In this document: one piece after another, positions 12,422 through 24,871 of the stretch
How the letters are laid out: each line of letters opens with the position of its first letter
Numbering within the stretch: position 1 is the first letter of the stretch
NCBI GenBank assembly: GCA_000827265.1
Contig: KN834804.1
Location: 72,922 to 136,921 of the forward strand
Origin: Collybiopsis luxurians FD-317 M1
Lineage: Eukaryota; Basidiomycota; Agaricomycetes; Agaricales; Omphalotaceae
Reading direction: 5' to 3'
Length of the DNA stretch: 64,000 nt
Notes under the pieces: generated by a model
Database searches by the model: none
Told to the model about the DNA's origin: nothing
What the model saw: only the letters and a program-made list of their open reading frames with translations
Position numbers and translations under genes: made by a program

Positions 12422-14037
12422 CTTGCCCTAGGGCTTTGGTTTCTGGTTGATTTTCAGCTGTCAATGGGGGGTTATTGAAGCGGAAAGCAAGAGAAAGTGT
12501 TACCGGAAGGTTCTGTCTCGGGTGCTTAAGAATCTGGTTTTCTCAGCGGCTACGTCCACGATCATGCTTTGAAAGATTGATGCAGACGCGCCGCCGCAAG
12601 GAAACATACCAAACTCAAGGGAGTTTTCTCCTCGAAAAGGGTCCATGTTCACCTGACACGCAGAGAATGCATCCCCTGGGTCACATCCTCGATAGATTTC
12701 TCTCATAATGGCAGGCACCATAATTCAGTCGTTTGAATTCGCGTATAAGCTTCATCTGTTGGCTCCTTGTTCGGGGACAGGATAGCGCTGTGACACTGAC
12801 ATGATGAAGGGAATGGAGAGGCAGGATTAGTCCAGCCGTGCGGGATCTCAAAATAAACGGTACAGCCTGGAAACCTTTTAACGGCTTTAAGTTGACACTG
12901 CTCTAGCGTGTTTTGTGCGGAGGGCATGTAGGAGTCACTGGTGGTCATGATCATTGGCTGTCCTTTCTAACTCGAAATCGAAACTCGCTGATAGCAAGAT
13001 AACATCATGTATGTTAATCTACCATACGCATGATAGAAGAATTCATGAAAAAAAGGTACTTGCCTGTCTCTTCGTTTCGATACTAGGGAGAGGTTACAGC
13101 TTGAGACAGACTTGTGGTGGCTACCTCGAAAGTGAGCACCTTTGTTTTTGCCCCATCCGAACTGTTTGATACCCAATTTCAGTATGCAAAGCACGATGCT
13201 GCATCAGCATAGCCGGTCCAAATCGATGATCAATGATCAATAATTTAATTCGTGTAAATCTGAGCTCCTTCCGGCTGTAGCGGCGAGCTGTTTGCGGTAC
13301 TCCTTATGACCTACTGAGTCGAAGGAGCTGTAGACTGTGGTCTTGTAGACAGCGTAGGGTGTATTACTATGAATGATACTATACAGCAAGCTTCAAGATC
13401 AGAAACAGAAGTGGAGGAAGCGGTAGCAAAGTTTTGGCGGCAGTGCTAAAACGAAGGCAGAAGTCAATGTCTCAACAGCCAGAAATGTAAGGAAGATTAC
13501 TGTGCCCTTACAAGCTCGTTTTACGAACTTCGAAACTGGAAGAAATAAGTACGGAAAGGTACCAACGACTCAGAATCGGAGAATAACGATTGTACAACCA
13601 ATGATCAACTACCCGGCGCGTACATCAGGGATTGAAAGATCTAAACTTTTCACCTGTGTAGAAGCAGAAAACTGATGCGCACTAGGCGTATGGAATAAAG
13701 ATAACACCTACGAGCGAAAGCATGCTTACAACCCCACTAAGGCTCAGGCGCCCAAGAACGGAACTCCCGTCGTACGCTGGGAGGAGGTCGCCAATCCCAG
13801 GCCACTAAACACGCACATAAGATTGGATTTGTCACCCGAGTACTTGACAATGTTCTTCGACCACTTATCACCTTGATACTTGAAACAGAACATCAAGTAT
13901 TCGATTCTATCATATGTACAGGTTTCGAACTCCAAGAAAGCTATGAACTAAAATTCATTATCATAAGTTAGCCTAAATTAGAAACCGTTAACAAGAACAA
14001 TGCACCCGTCTCGGCTGCCCATCATCTGTCCACCAAT
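12422..14037. other. Intergenic between the two cupredoxin genes
   Basis: About 1.6 kb with only short frames. Two adjoining minus-strand frames at 12954-12703 and 12721-12500 (83 and 73 codons) are Cys-containing but match nothing I recognise. I do not call them genes. Confidence 0.45.
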
Positions 14038-15759
14038 CTAGTTCGCTCGATAGTGTGGTGGAGGCGTTGTATAAGCGCGGAGATTCTGGCTCACCGGGTC
14101 CTGTGAGGCTTCAAGGTCTGATACACTCATATTCTTGTTCCACGGGAACGGGTTATCCGGGTTTTGAAGCGCCTCGTCCATATACATTGTTTGTCCACCG
14201 CTCGATCCCGCCATCCCTGAAGCCGATCTCTGCTGCTGATACAAGACCGCAGCAACCTCCTTTGCTAGAGTATTGATGTCTTTACCATGAGGGTGATTAC
14301 TTGCGTTCGTCATCATCGGGGGAGGAGGCGAAGGGAGCGGAAGAGGAGGAGACATGCGTTCTGAACCTGGCGGCGAGAAATCAGGCCGGGAGTGACTGCG
14401 TGATATGTATCCTGTATTCATCGAGTCATCAGGGTTGGAGACAGTGAAAGATGTTTTATGTCTGGGACTGTCTATTGGCTGGGCGTAAAGGCGAGACTCC
14501 TCGAATTGTCGCATACCCATCGGCGCATGTTGATGTTGAGTCGGAGGAGGAGACGAGGATGGCTGCAACATGGCCAACGGCCGAATGGTTTGTTCTTGCT
14601 TGGCCATACTGCCCTCACTCATACTGCGCTCATGTGTCCTCTGCTCCATTACCCGTTCTATCCCCGGTTGATAATCTTGGTAATATATTTCAGAAGGGGG
14701 AGTTTGCCTGCTCCGGCGATGGCGAAGACATAGGTAGACCCCTGCGAGGATCAACAAGCCCAGTCCTATAGCACCACCTACAGCTCCACCCACGATTGCG
14801 CCGGTATCACTGGCAGATTTGCTCGTATTATTGGTTGAGGTGGAAGATGGTGAAGAGGATGATGTGGGAGTCGATGTTGAAGCAGTCGAAGACTGAGACT
14901 GCGTCGCCGTTAGGAATTGAGATCCTACAGATGACAGGATTGGAGTTTCAGCAGCAAATGCACCTACGCCGGTGGCTGCATACGGGAGCGCGCTCTGGAG
15001 GACTGACTATTAGTTTACTTTCAAAGACGGAACGAAGCGAGTTTTTCACCGTAATAGTCGTAGTGCTATTCTTCGCGGCCGCAACAAAAGCGTTGAATTG
15101 GTCTTGAGACGGAGGGTTGATTGCACTAAAAAGTTATTAACTTAATAAAGATGGAATGTCGAATCAAAGTGGCGTATTCGATATACTCACCCGACCATCC
15201 CGGAACCGCAGTGAGAAACTGGATGCGAAACCGCACAGAAATACCATATTGCTGAAAAAGAGAATCAGTGGATGAGCCATCAGTGCTCAACGAATGTGTG
15301 CAAACGCAAACCTGACACTAACGGGCAGATATATTTGTGACTGTCAGCTGCCACACAGGCGCCTCATTTGGATCGGTGGAATTGCTTAGCGAAGCGAAAC
15401 CACTGTTGAACCCTCCCGGAAGAGGCGAGCATGGGTTCTCAAGTGATGATTGAGTTACACCGTGCTGTCTCCTGGAACCGCGAAAATGTTAAGACCACAT
15501 ACGAGGAGAGGTTAAGCGAGACACAACTCACAGTCCAGCGAAAATGAAGTTGACGACATCGTTTAGTCCAGCCGCGATGCTGGGAGGGTCGTAAAAACTG
15601 CCTTCGTCTCCGACAGTGACCTACGACAACGTCGGGTAAGAGGCCTACACCGACGAGCAAAGCATGGCATGGAGGGATGCTCACCGTGTGCGTCGTCTGT
15701 CCTAGCACTTCCAATACCAGCGAGAGAGTGAAGAAGAGTGCACTAGTCGGTATATGCAT
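14038..15759 (-). CDS. Cupredoxin-ectodomain single-pass membrane protein 2
   Basis: Six exons (15685-15759, 15532-15620, 15323-15471, 15191-15251, 15050-15125, 14038-14994) give about 468 residues. Exons 2, 4 and 5 have exactly the same lengths as in the upstream paralogue (89, 61 and 76 nt), so this is a tandem duplication. The order is signal peptide, then cupredoxin fold with candidate ligands in RQHGVTQSS, WYFC and SHCGSGM. A Ser/Thr stalk, a Gly-rich TM helix (GGAIGLGLLILAGVYLCL) and a Pro-rich tail follow. The tail shares the short helix NTLAKEVAAVLY with paralogue 1 although the rest has diverged, which points to a conserved intracellular function. Likely a surface protein; no enzymatic domain is seen. 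Confidence 0.85.
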
Positions 15760-17650
15760 TCTTCTTGGTTGACCGGAGTTAGAACGTGAAGGTTGGTGCT
15801 AAAGGGATAATGGTAGGGGCAAACCAGGACCTTGAGCTAAATCCCACCAGGGTTGGAGCGGTGACTTTGGTTGATCCAATGCAATTCTCAATCTTGAGAT
15901 ATAAATTGGTACAATTCCAGTGTGTAACGTGCCTGAGGTTAAGTGAATTTCATTGGGCAGTGCCGCGCCACCAAGATACAATATACATACTTTAAAGTTT
16001 GGGATGAACTAGAGGGATTGAGGCAGGACTCTGAAGCCCATATGGCATACAATTCGGATATGCCAACTTTCAACGCGAGACGCAATCAAATTGTACTCCG
16101 CTTGGGCCCGCCAAGACAATCGGATCCTGCCCCCGCACTCTCTCCAGTTCAGGTCCCGAAAGCGAAGTTTCATCGATATCAATTCGAGCCTTCAGCTGGT
16201 TCGCTATATCGACGAAATACGACCAGAGAATTTCGATGGTCCTGAGTCAAGTAGGTCCAACTGTAAGAAAAATGACGTTGGCCAGGACCTGACTATGGAT
16301 CGTAGCCCACAGAAAAACGAAGCCTAGATTCTTGCACAGCCACGTACTACCTGAAGCGAGGAAGGAAGGTAGGAAGGAAGTAAATTACCGAGGAAGCTTT
16401 TAGCGCCTCGCATTGATATTGCCGCACCCTCGCTGCATCTGAAGCTTCGGCTGCATCTCGAGCTTCAAACCCGGTCTGACAAATGCAAGGCGGTTCGCAG
16501 CGGGATTGGTGATTGGATAAGACGGGGAAGGGATCGAAGTCAGTCCCCGGGAGAGAGTTTTTATCGACATAAGCTCCTTGCATCGCTACATCGATGCATC
16601 TGAGACGGAGAGCATTCCTGGGGTGGAATATGGTGAAGTAGGTCCCACTGTAACGAAAGCAACCTGAACAAAACTTGACGCCATGGCCCGCTGGATTCTT
16701 GCACAGCCACACGCACGAAGAAAGCGTTTTTAGTGTTTCGAAATCACATCGCAGATCGAAGCTAGAGCTCTCGGCGCCTTCATATTATCCGAAGCTTCGG
16801 CAAGCATTTTTGTCGGTTCGTTAAAGACGCATCGCCACCTGTAGAGAGCTGCTATTTGACCCGCAAATCTTTGCAGGTCGTCGCCCAGCCGTGGACAGAC
16901 TCCGTAATATTACACCCTGTTTTGGCTGTTCTCGCATGGACATATATACCGACGGCCATACTTCATAGCCGGAATGGTAGAAACGTCGGACGGGAAAGGT
17001 ATCGACGTCGATCTCGGTAGGAATGAAACGTAATGAAGAGCGTACTTCAGAGTGGATCGAGCTCCCGGCTCAGTGAGTTACAATGTGTGTGTTGACCAGC
17101 GTTAGCATTACAGGGACAAGTAGTAGGTGTACAGGGCGAATTTGCTGAAGTTATGTAGAGTCGAGTCGGGTGATAAGAATGAATATAGCAAGATCAAGAT
17201 ATAGGTTCAGAAAAATTCTGATTCCGTTCAAGAGACCGAGAGATGATTCGTTGGCGCATCCGTACAAGGCCACCAACCGGTATGGCAGAGAAAAATGCCA
17301 ACGGACGTCTTTCGGAACCCCGTCCAAGCTTCCACCCTATGACTTCTTGCTCTCGCACAACCCGTAAGGCGGGGATCGAAGAACGTGGGACAATGGGGAG
17401 GAGGACATTGAAAAAGAGGAATGAGAAGCAGTGGCAAATTCTTGACTCGCAGTCCCCGTAGGATTGCGAGGGGAGATTCAACATTGACTAGCTAGACAGC
17501 ACACTTTGTGGTGAGAGAAAATTTTGGGGATTCGTTCATTAGCATAGGAACATTGTCAGTAAGTTAGAGAAACAACCTTACCTGCAAGAGGTGAGATATC
17601 CTCACGCCGACATTAAGAATGAGCGACAGGCTCTGAAACCGCTTTATGAC
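15760..17650. other. Intergenic with a diverged direct repeat
   Basis: No gene recognised. Two related blocks are visible: about 16244-16350 and 16628-16715 share aagtaggtcc-actgtaa-gaaa and, at their far ends, gattcttgcacagccac. This suggests an old segmental duplication about 380 bp apart. Repeated aagcttcggc words near 16441 and 16790 add to it. Confidence 0.45.
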
Positions 17651-18652
17651 CTACTCCACGAGGTCGTCCACGCCTGTATCAGATCCGCGGTCGGGTTCAT
17701 TGTCTGTTTGCCCATCCGCTGGACCTTGCACGGCCGAGTCGACGGCATCTTCGGTTTCCTGGTCATCGACGGCCATATGTTCGTCCAGGACGATAGCCCC
17801 TTCGTAAAGATCATCTTCAGGATCGTCTGCCTGCCCATTTTCAGTGTTTCCAGCATCTCTTCCCTCGTCTACCAACATTGCTTCACCAGTAACATTCGAT
17901 TCCGCAACGTCAGCTTCTCCTTCCGGCGCTTCTGTTTCCTTTTCTTTACCCTTGTCTTTCCTTGTCGACTTCCTCCGAGTGGCGGTTTCATTAGCGGTAG
18001 AAGCAGATTTCTTCTTCGACCTCCGCCTTTTTCGCGGTTCTGGCTTTCCAGTCATCCGATTCACAACGCTGGTAGAGCCATCGGTTTGTCCCTGTTCAAC
18101 CCGCTGCTCTCCGCTACTAGGTCCAACCGTCACTGCGTCTGCTGCTGCTGCTGCCGCAGGAGGAGCCTTTGGTCGAAGTAAAACTTCCCTGAAACGGACG
18201 CGTTGAGAAGTTGTGGAGACAAAGGATAGGCGTCGTTTGGTTCGGTCCTGGGAGTCTACGATAAGGAGGATGAATAGATCGTCTAGGATACGTGTAGATG
18301 AATATACCTTTAGCTTCTGTAAATAATAATTCAGAACCCAATAGAGATTCGTGCTTTCCTTGCAGCACAGTCCCGGAAAGCTGCATGAACGGTGTAGGCG
18401 TATCAAGACCCTACAAGAAACAAACGATATCAAGTCTCTATACCAATTCAAAAACTAAAACAAACCACTGACGATAAGCCGATACGTCGATGAACTAGGA
18501 ATCAAGGTAGGCTCTGCTGCACCTAAATCGAGGGTAACGTAAAATTCCTCGATGTCGTCTTCATATTCTTCGTCGGCGTCGAATTCCTCGACTTGTCTGT
18601 ACCCAGGACAAAGACTGTTATTGTCATTGATGATGGTGGTCGTGGTGGTCAT
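17651..18652 (-). CDS. TFC7: TFIIIC tau55/GTF3C6-type subunit
   Basis: Three exons (18473-18652, 18308-18410, 17651-18255) give 295 residues. The N-terminal half has the TFIIIC subunit-6 signature: an acidic lead, then YVTLDLG, then YRLIGLDTPTPFMQLSG and a beta-strand run ending in GSELLFTE. RVRFREVLLRPK follows. The C-terminal half is low-complexity: a basic KRRRSKKK cluster, then a long acidic tail. In yeast and animals this subunit belongs to the tauA module of TFIIIC, which recruits RNA polymerase III to tRNA genes. The start (MTTTTTIIND) is the first in-frame ATG. It is divergent from the transporter gene, whose ATG is 180 bp away, so the two may share a promoter. Confidence 0.8.
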
Positions 18653-18832
18653 CGAGAACCGTGATTGTGATGGATATAAAAGAACCGAAAGATCTCCGGT
18701 CGGGTTATTGTCGTCGTACCCACGGTCTTGCAACGCGCACCCACCATCATCTCCGACGTGTCACTCAACGGGCTCGAAGCCTTTCTTTCCCTTTTCTTCA
18801 CTTTCTCGGCTACTGCTGCTGCTAGTTCAGCC

Positions 18833-20816
18833 ATGGGCAAGAAAAAGTCGACAAATAAACCCAATGGCTCACTATCCAGTTCCATTTCGGATCCAGGCGT
18901 AAGTCTGTCCCAGGCCAGCTCGGCTCTGTTCGATTATTCTGTGGTTGGTGTCAAGGCGTTAGCTCTTGTTTTCCAGATCGCTGTTAACTTGTGGTCAAGT
19001 AGATTCTGTCCCTTGTTTTCGGTGGATGTTGCGCGTATGTGCTGCCAACTTTTTTTTCTTTCATTAAGAACGTGTTGGGGCTCATCGGGATTGGTACAGA
19101 AACGTATGGTCGTACGAGCAGCTGCTCATTATGAACCCTCGTATCGGTAGGAAAGATATTCGATATGTCCAAGTCCATAACTGAGACGTCTGTTACGGCT
19201 TACAGGTTCCGCGTTGACCTTTTCGCAAATGGTCTTCATCACCCTCCAGTCTTTACCCAACTTTCTTACATTTGGCCAGTCTAATCCAAGCAAACAAAAG
19301 CCAACAAGTCCATCTCGGATCCTCGACTGGATCCCGCGTCTCAAGCCCCGTCAAGTCCCCATATTACAATGGGCGTCGCAAGTTCTCGTACACACCACAG
19401 GATCTCTGCTGAACAACTGGGCGTTTGCTTTTAACGTTCCGCTGACTGTGCTCATTGTTTTTCGCTCAGCTGGTAATTATTTGGCTTTCTCGAGCTAGAA
19501 CTAAATTGGAACTTCTTTCTCTCGCTTAACCAGGTCTAGCGGTGTCCATGCTCCTGGGGTTCGTACTTCTCGGCCGGAGATATTCCGTTTCCCAAGTGGT
19601 GTGTGCATGCTTTCCTTCACCTTCGTCGGCTTTCCTTTTCCTTGCGCTTCCGCAGCCTATATCCTCTTCCATTCATTTTCACGCTTCTTTTTCCTTCTTT
19701 TCTAATTCCATCCTATTGCTCCAGCTTTCCGTGCTCGTTGTATCTCTCGGTGCCGTCCTAGCTACTCTATCCAAAACTTCTGGGACCGCCAACAAGAGCA
19801 GCACTGACTCGGCAACTGATCCGGATCTTCAACGCTATGCCCTTGGAATCGTCATGGTCGTCACCTCGCTATTGCTAACTGGAATCCTCGGTGTGTTACA
19901 AGAGCAAACGTACAAGAGGTATGGACCGTGCTGGAAGGAAGGGGTGTTTTACATGGTGAGTGTCGTCGATTGTCGTCGAGTTTTCCAGATTCTCTTGTCC
20001 AGTCTCCCTTTTCTCCGCTATTTCATTGAAATGCCAATCTCCTAACGACACACCTTTGCTCCCTTTCTTCAGCACCTCCTCTCCCTCCCAGTATTCCTCT
20101 TCCTCGCACAAGACGTCAAGCAAGGTCTATCAAGTCTTAATCACCCCAGCTCCTCTGACAGTAGCACCGGTTCCGCTTTTGCCTCGTGGCTCATCCTCGC
20201 TGGTAACCTCGTCACTCAGCTGATATGCGTATCAGGTGTTAATAGGCTCACTTCAGTACGACCCTTTCACTTACTTGTCCTCCGTCAGTTCCGAATGCTA
20301 ACGAATTTCCTTCTTGATCCTTTTCACTTCCTTACCGTTCCATCCTCTCCACCACAGCGCGTCTCATCCGTATCCACCAACCTCGTCTTAACAGCGCGCA
20401 AAGCCATCAGCCTGTGCATCTCCGTCTGGTGGTTCGGATCGGGGTGGAATGCTCAGCTTGCGGCGGGGGCGGGGATGGTGTTTTCGGGGAGTTTGGTGTT
20501 TTCGTTGGTTAGTAGGGGTGGGGAGAGTAAACCTCTGGTGATTGAGGAGAATGGGAGGGCGAGTACGGGTGGGAAGGGAGGGAGGAATGCGAGTCAGAGT
20601 AGGAGTCAGAGTGGTAACAGTGAGGATAGTGATACATCTAGAGGTCATCTTAGACGGAGGAAGGTTGACGACAAGGTGATCAATGGGTTGGGTACAAGTA
20701 ATGGGGTTGGGAATGGGGTTGGGTACGGGTATACGAATGGGAATGGTGTCGTGCGGATAGACGAGGTGAAGGTGAAGGTGAAAGCCAGGGCGAGAGGGAG
20801 AGGGAAGGAGGATTGA
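18833..20816 (+). CDS. UDP-sugar (UAA family) transporter, YEA4/SLC35B4-like
   Basis: Eight exons (18833-18943, 19003-19034, 19100-19146, 19206-19472, 19534-19598, 19725-19955, 20073-20255, 20358-20816) close in frame to a 464-residue protein. UAA-family landmarks are clear: LSLVFGGCC followed by NVWSYEQLL and ALTFSQMVFI, then LLNNWAFAFNVPLTV-IVFRSAG, and later KAISLCISVWWFG. Multiple hydrophobic helices fit a ten-TM Golgi/ER nucleotide-sugar antiporter; UDP-GlcNAc is the usual substrate of this subgroup, which is an inference. The hydrophilic C-terminal tail has short Gly-Asn-Val repeats and a basic end. The exon-1 donor (GTTGGT) is weak but needed to keep the GGCC motif in frame. Confidence 0.85.
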
Positions 20817-21042
20817 GGTTGACCGAAAGAGGTCCTTACCGTTTCTGAAGTATAGTTATTTGTGTAAATGTAAGTATACGTATTTATCTAGCTTGGTGTA
20901 CGAATAGAGACGAGTTCATAGAGTACTTTAGAATGAGGGTAGTGATAGTTCAATTGGTCGTAACGGTAGGTAGTAATAGTAGCGTTAGTTGGGCTCTGAT
21001 AATTAAGTACAGATATTGCTTAACGTTCGTGCTATATTTGCT
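20817..21042. other. Transporter 3' flank
   Basis: Short AT-rich spacer with no gene, ending at the tRNA. Confidence 0.5.
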
Positions 21043-21137
21043 GGGGGTATAGCTCAGCTGGGAGAGCAGCAGACTGAAGTCCTAATGTTGACTTGTTGCC
21101 TTTCTGAAGGTCCCGCGTTCGATCCGCGGTACCCCCA
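21043..21137 (+). tRNA. tRNA-Phe (GAA) with intron
   Basis: Acceptor GGGGGTA pairs with TACCCCC. The D arm is GCTC-AGCTGGGA-GAGC, the anticodon stem starts GCAGA, and the loop CTGAAG places anticodon GAA at 21076-21078. An intron of about 22 nt begins one base after the anticodon, the normal position. The 3' half has TCTGA, variable AGGTC and T arm CCGCG-TTCGATC-CGCGG. Pair 27-43 is a G-A mismatch. Discriminator base is A; CCA is not encoded. A and B box promoters are intact. Confidence 0.85.
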
Positions 21138-21701
21138 TTATTATCAAATCCAAGTTGTCTTTTTTTTTGTACAGACTAGGTTTCAAACGGTCAACCTGTT
21201 GGCAGCTGCCTTGTCCTGCGCCCGAAATGTAATGGCGAAAATTCTTCTTTGCCTTGCAAAAAGTTGATGAGGCAGACGCTGTTTTGCATTAGGATGAGGA
21301 GACGAAGATCAATCTGCTTGGATTCCTTTTGCATGCCCATTCATGAGATGAGTGGTAGGTATATACACAAGTATTCTCACTGAATTGTCCTCCTCCTTCA
21401 CTTCCGCCAAATTTTCGAATCTCCGTGGCGGAAGTCGTTCCTCTGTTGATATTGCGAATGACTGGCAGGACGCCGCAAGTCAGTACAGTCCCCCGATAAC
21501 TTACGGTTTCGAACATATAAGGCACAGCTAGTAATAGTATGTTGCGCTTAATCTCGACATAGTGCCTCTAATGACAACTCTCTTGACGCATTCGATTGAC
21601 AATATCGATCGAGTCCTTATAAGGCGTTATGACAGCCGAGTCGAGTCTAAAGTCTGATATATATGCGGAACCTTCCAATGAACGTACAGGAGTAGTACAA
21701 T

Positions 21702-23452
21702 ATGGACCCAGCTTTTCCTATCCTGCCTTCCCATACCTCACGCGTCGCCCCCAGCAACTTGACATGGCTAGAATTTCAAAGACACAATGCTTCGTTAGAG
21801 TCACCAGGCTACGAAATGGAGGGCGTTATTTTTATATTCCGGCAGGGCCGTGGGGATCATTACTCTTTATCGTACATCATCCAACTTGGCCTGACTATCT
21901 GATGCAGAGGTACGTGTAATTTGTCTTTCTCCAATTGATACTTCGAGAGACTAGTTACTTACATGATACATCTCATCCCCAATGAATATTTCGAGTAGAC
22001 CCAAATTTTTTCGAATGCTGCAACAATCACACAATCTCCCGATCTATAGATAAACAAACGCCTGAAGAAGACCGTACGTATATGTCCCTTTCTCTTGTAC
22101 AGATCTTTACTCGGAAACTCCGTTAGCTCTTAGGATCACCTTTCCATTTCTTCGCAGCTCTTCTGCGACCGGGAAGCATCTTGGGCTTCAAAATTATTGG
22201 TCATAGACTGAGTATGGACTTCGTGTGGAATATCCCATTTCAGAAGAAACGTTGGTTTTTGACTTCATTGGAATTTATGTTATAAGAAAGGAAAACCGCG
22301 GATCTTTAGTATACGACCCCCTACTTCTTGGTGCCGAAGCTGGATTTCATGGATCAGCAATTATCTGTTACTTCTCTAATTCCGACTCCAGCGCCGCAGC
22401 TTTACAATCATGGGTTGATCACACAATGAGGCACGAGCCTCCCTGGACAACATTACTTACAAACAATCCTTACTGGGAAACTAATAGTGAGGAGGATATT
22501 TCATCACTTCTTCTGCCTATCTTGTGGTTTGTTGTCTACTCCTGGGCAGATGCTTTGGAAACCGTCTATCGGCAAATTGAGAATTTGGTAAATACAGTCC
22601 ACTATGATTTGTGTAGTGATTGTTTAAACACTGGCCACAGGAAACCCAAGTCCTAGAGGTGGAATCAACCTCGAAATCTCTTTCACTAAGCGCACAATTG
22701 CATTGCCAGCGTAGATGCCTCCACAACTATCAGTCGCATTTGCAAAATTTGAAAAAAACTGTGGCTTCATTGAATTCAACAGTTTATCAATTTACAACTG
22801 GTCTTTCATTTTCACAGACTATGATTCGAAACTCAGACAGTTTTACTATAAGGAATTGTGGTACTGAACCTGCATTTACAGTCATATCAGACTCGGATAA
22901 CTTTGAGATTGCCAATTATGACGTTGGGAGGGATCAGGTACATTTTTAACTTCTTGAAACTTCTGTTTGAATACCACCCCAAACCAAACCGGGGTCAGGG
23001 TCACCACATCAAGATATCATTTTTCAGCTGACTGGCATGGTTGCTGAGATCGAACAACTCATAAATGCAGTTGCAGTACACAATGACACTATGCGAGATG
23101 TCATGGGGATGGTGTTTCTTATTTTTTTTCGAAGAATTGATAATTGAAGTACTGATCCAAAATCCTCACCAGGTATTCAGTCATGTTTCTATCAGCGATG
23201 GGACAGCTATGAAACAAATTGCCAATGTCACCATGTTTTTCATTCCTCCCACTTTTGCTGCGGTAGGTAATATCAAATAAAAAGTTAGCTCTAGAGTTGT
23301 GATCCGATACTTCTTTTCTCCAGGGTGTTTTTGGTATGAATGTAAAGGGAATTACCTCAGACAGCACTCCCGCATGGAGCTTCGTCATTCTTGCTGTTGG
23401 TCTTACGGTGTTAACTCTGTGGATTTTGATTGGGATCAGGGAAGGTAAATAG
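21702..23452 (+). CDS. CorA-like magnesium transporter family protein
   Basis: The 3' end is clear. An exon with QIANVTMFFIPPTFAA leads into GVFGMNVKG, the diagnostic GMN motif of CorA/Mrs2 channels, then a second TM helix (SFVILAVGLTVLTLWILIG) and a short basic end before TAG at 23450-23452. Upstream exons show the Agaricomycete version: PGSILGFKIIGH near 22170, a long exon at about 22230-22590 (FDFIGIYVIRKENRG, then WVDHTMRHEPPW), and a helical part (LHNYQSHLQNLKKTV). Two C-terminal TM helices and an N-terminal cytosolic domain fit the family. The start (MDPAFPILPSHTS at 21702) and several internal splice sites are uncertain. Confidence 0.7.
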
Positions 23453-23889
23453 TGGCCCGCTATGTGGCTTCAACGGAAGACTTTTGAAATCAAACAATGG
23501 CTCAAAAGGAGTGAGGCTTCCAGGCATTGACATTGCGGCGCCTCGGGGTTCCGCCGCAGGCCCAGCATCCTCAAGTTGTTTAGCCCACGCTTGAGAAGAA
23601 CAATAAGACTTACTCTCGTAAATCTCTTCATTAAATTATCCATTCTAATTGGTGTAGAGCCATTTGGGAATACTGATAACCTATCCGTCGTCAACAGAAC
23701 GAGGCGACAGTTATGGGAAAGCGATGCATGTCGCCGAAGACTTGACAGTCATCTTCACAAGTGGATCACATCATATTTACGCCTTCCGCTACTTTGCAAT
23801 CCTGAGGGTCAATTACGAAGGTGCTACGTGTGATTGTCCCAGTCTACCAAAAGTAGTACTAGAGGTCGCTCTTGGAAGGAGTGTCACAA

Positions 23890-24871
23890 TCAGCCCATAA
23901 CAGATATAGACATTGCACACAATCGAATCCAGCCTCGCCTATCAAAAGCCTTGGGATCTTGTAGGGTCCAAGACTCGGGGTGTACGCTGGACACGCAAAA
24001 TCGTTTCTGTAGTTCGTCAGTCATCCATTTTCAAATCTCCGAAAAATTGAACATACTATGTTCGCTTTCTGCGCCCCTTGCTTCACATCATAGACAAAAT
24101 CCCCATCGTAGTCGACAATTTGAGCAGAGACAATCTTCTTGTTGGCGACTATAACTAAAACGTTTTGCATATTATTATCCCTATTCATTCCGAGTCAGTA
24201 AACATTAGCACAGAAGAAGTTTGCAGCAGGGCCAAACAAGAGTAACGACAGCTCACGCGTGGTACATCTGTAAATCGACAGCCTCTTTCGCAACTTCCTC
24301 ACACAAGAGTTGTATCGCTTGTTTCGTCATTTGCATTTTTTCCTGTTGCGTCGCCTGCTTGTATTCGTCGTTATCAACCAGGACCTCCCCAGACAGCTTC
24401 TGCATGACAATGACTTGCTCCCAACTACCATCCGGCATTCCTACCTGGCCGGACGCAACAAATTGCCCCTTCTTTTTGAGAGCTTTGACTTCGGCCCAAG
24501 TACGCTCTGCATCGTGGAGGACGATCTTAGCTACGAGATCCTTGCCCGCGTGTACTTTACCGGCGGAATCTTTATAAACCCCAGCCACGGAGTAAATACC
24601 CTTGTTATTTAATCCACGATGACTGATTCTCTTATCGAGTTTCAAACCCGGCAGGGGAAACTCTGAGGACGACAGCCTAAGCAAAATTTCCTATGTGTAA
24701 AGTGATAACAGACTTACTGAAAACAGTCTGTTCCGCAGGTGCAAATTGCGAGTCGGTGTAGGGGGTCAGAATCCCAACTTTAGGCTGGAGCGGAGCGGCA
24801 TGGACCAGGACGGGAACAACGATCAAGAGTCCAGCAATGTAGAGCAAGAGGTGGCATTTAGCGACAAACAT
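23890..24871 (-). CDS. Secreted protein with kinase-like (APH/ChoK) fold
   Basis: The first exon starts MFVAKCHLLLY and has a clear signal peptide (about 30 residues, cleavage near VHA-AP). The next exon (to 24257) has GVYKDSAGKVHAGKDLVAKIVLHD, resembling the N-lobe strand with the ATP lysine, then EEVAKEAVDLQMYHA. After a 76-nt intron the exon 24057-24180 reads HADNNMQNVLV, matching the cat-loop pattern HxDxxxxN, and later IVDYDGD, matching the DFD-type metal site. So the catalytic Asp, Asn and second Asp are kept. A kinase fold in a secretory protein is unusual. The intron after the signal exon (about 24685-24717) is too short as written, so that junction and the last exon (to 23890) are uncertain. 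Confidence 0.6.

Noticed and set aside
12500..12954. Two adjoining Cys-containing minus-strand frames as one gene
   Set aside because: No splice sites that join them convincingly and no recognisable family.
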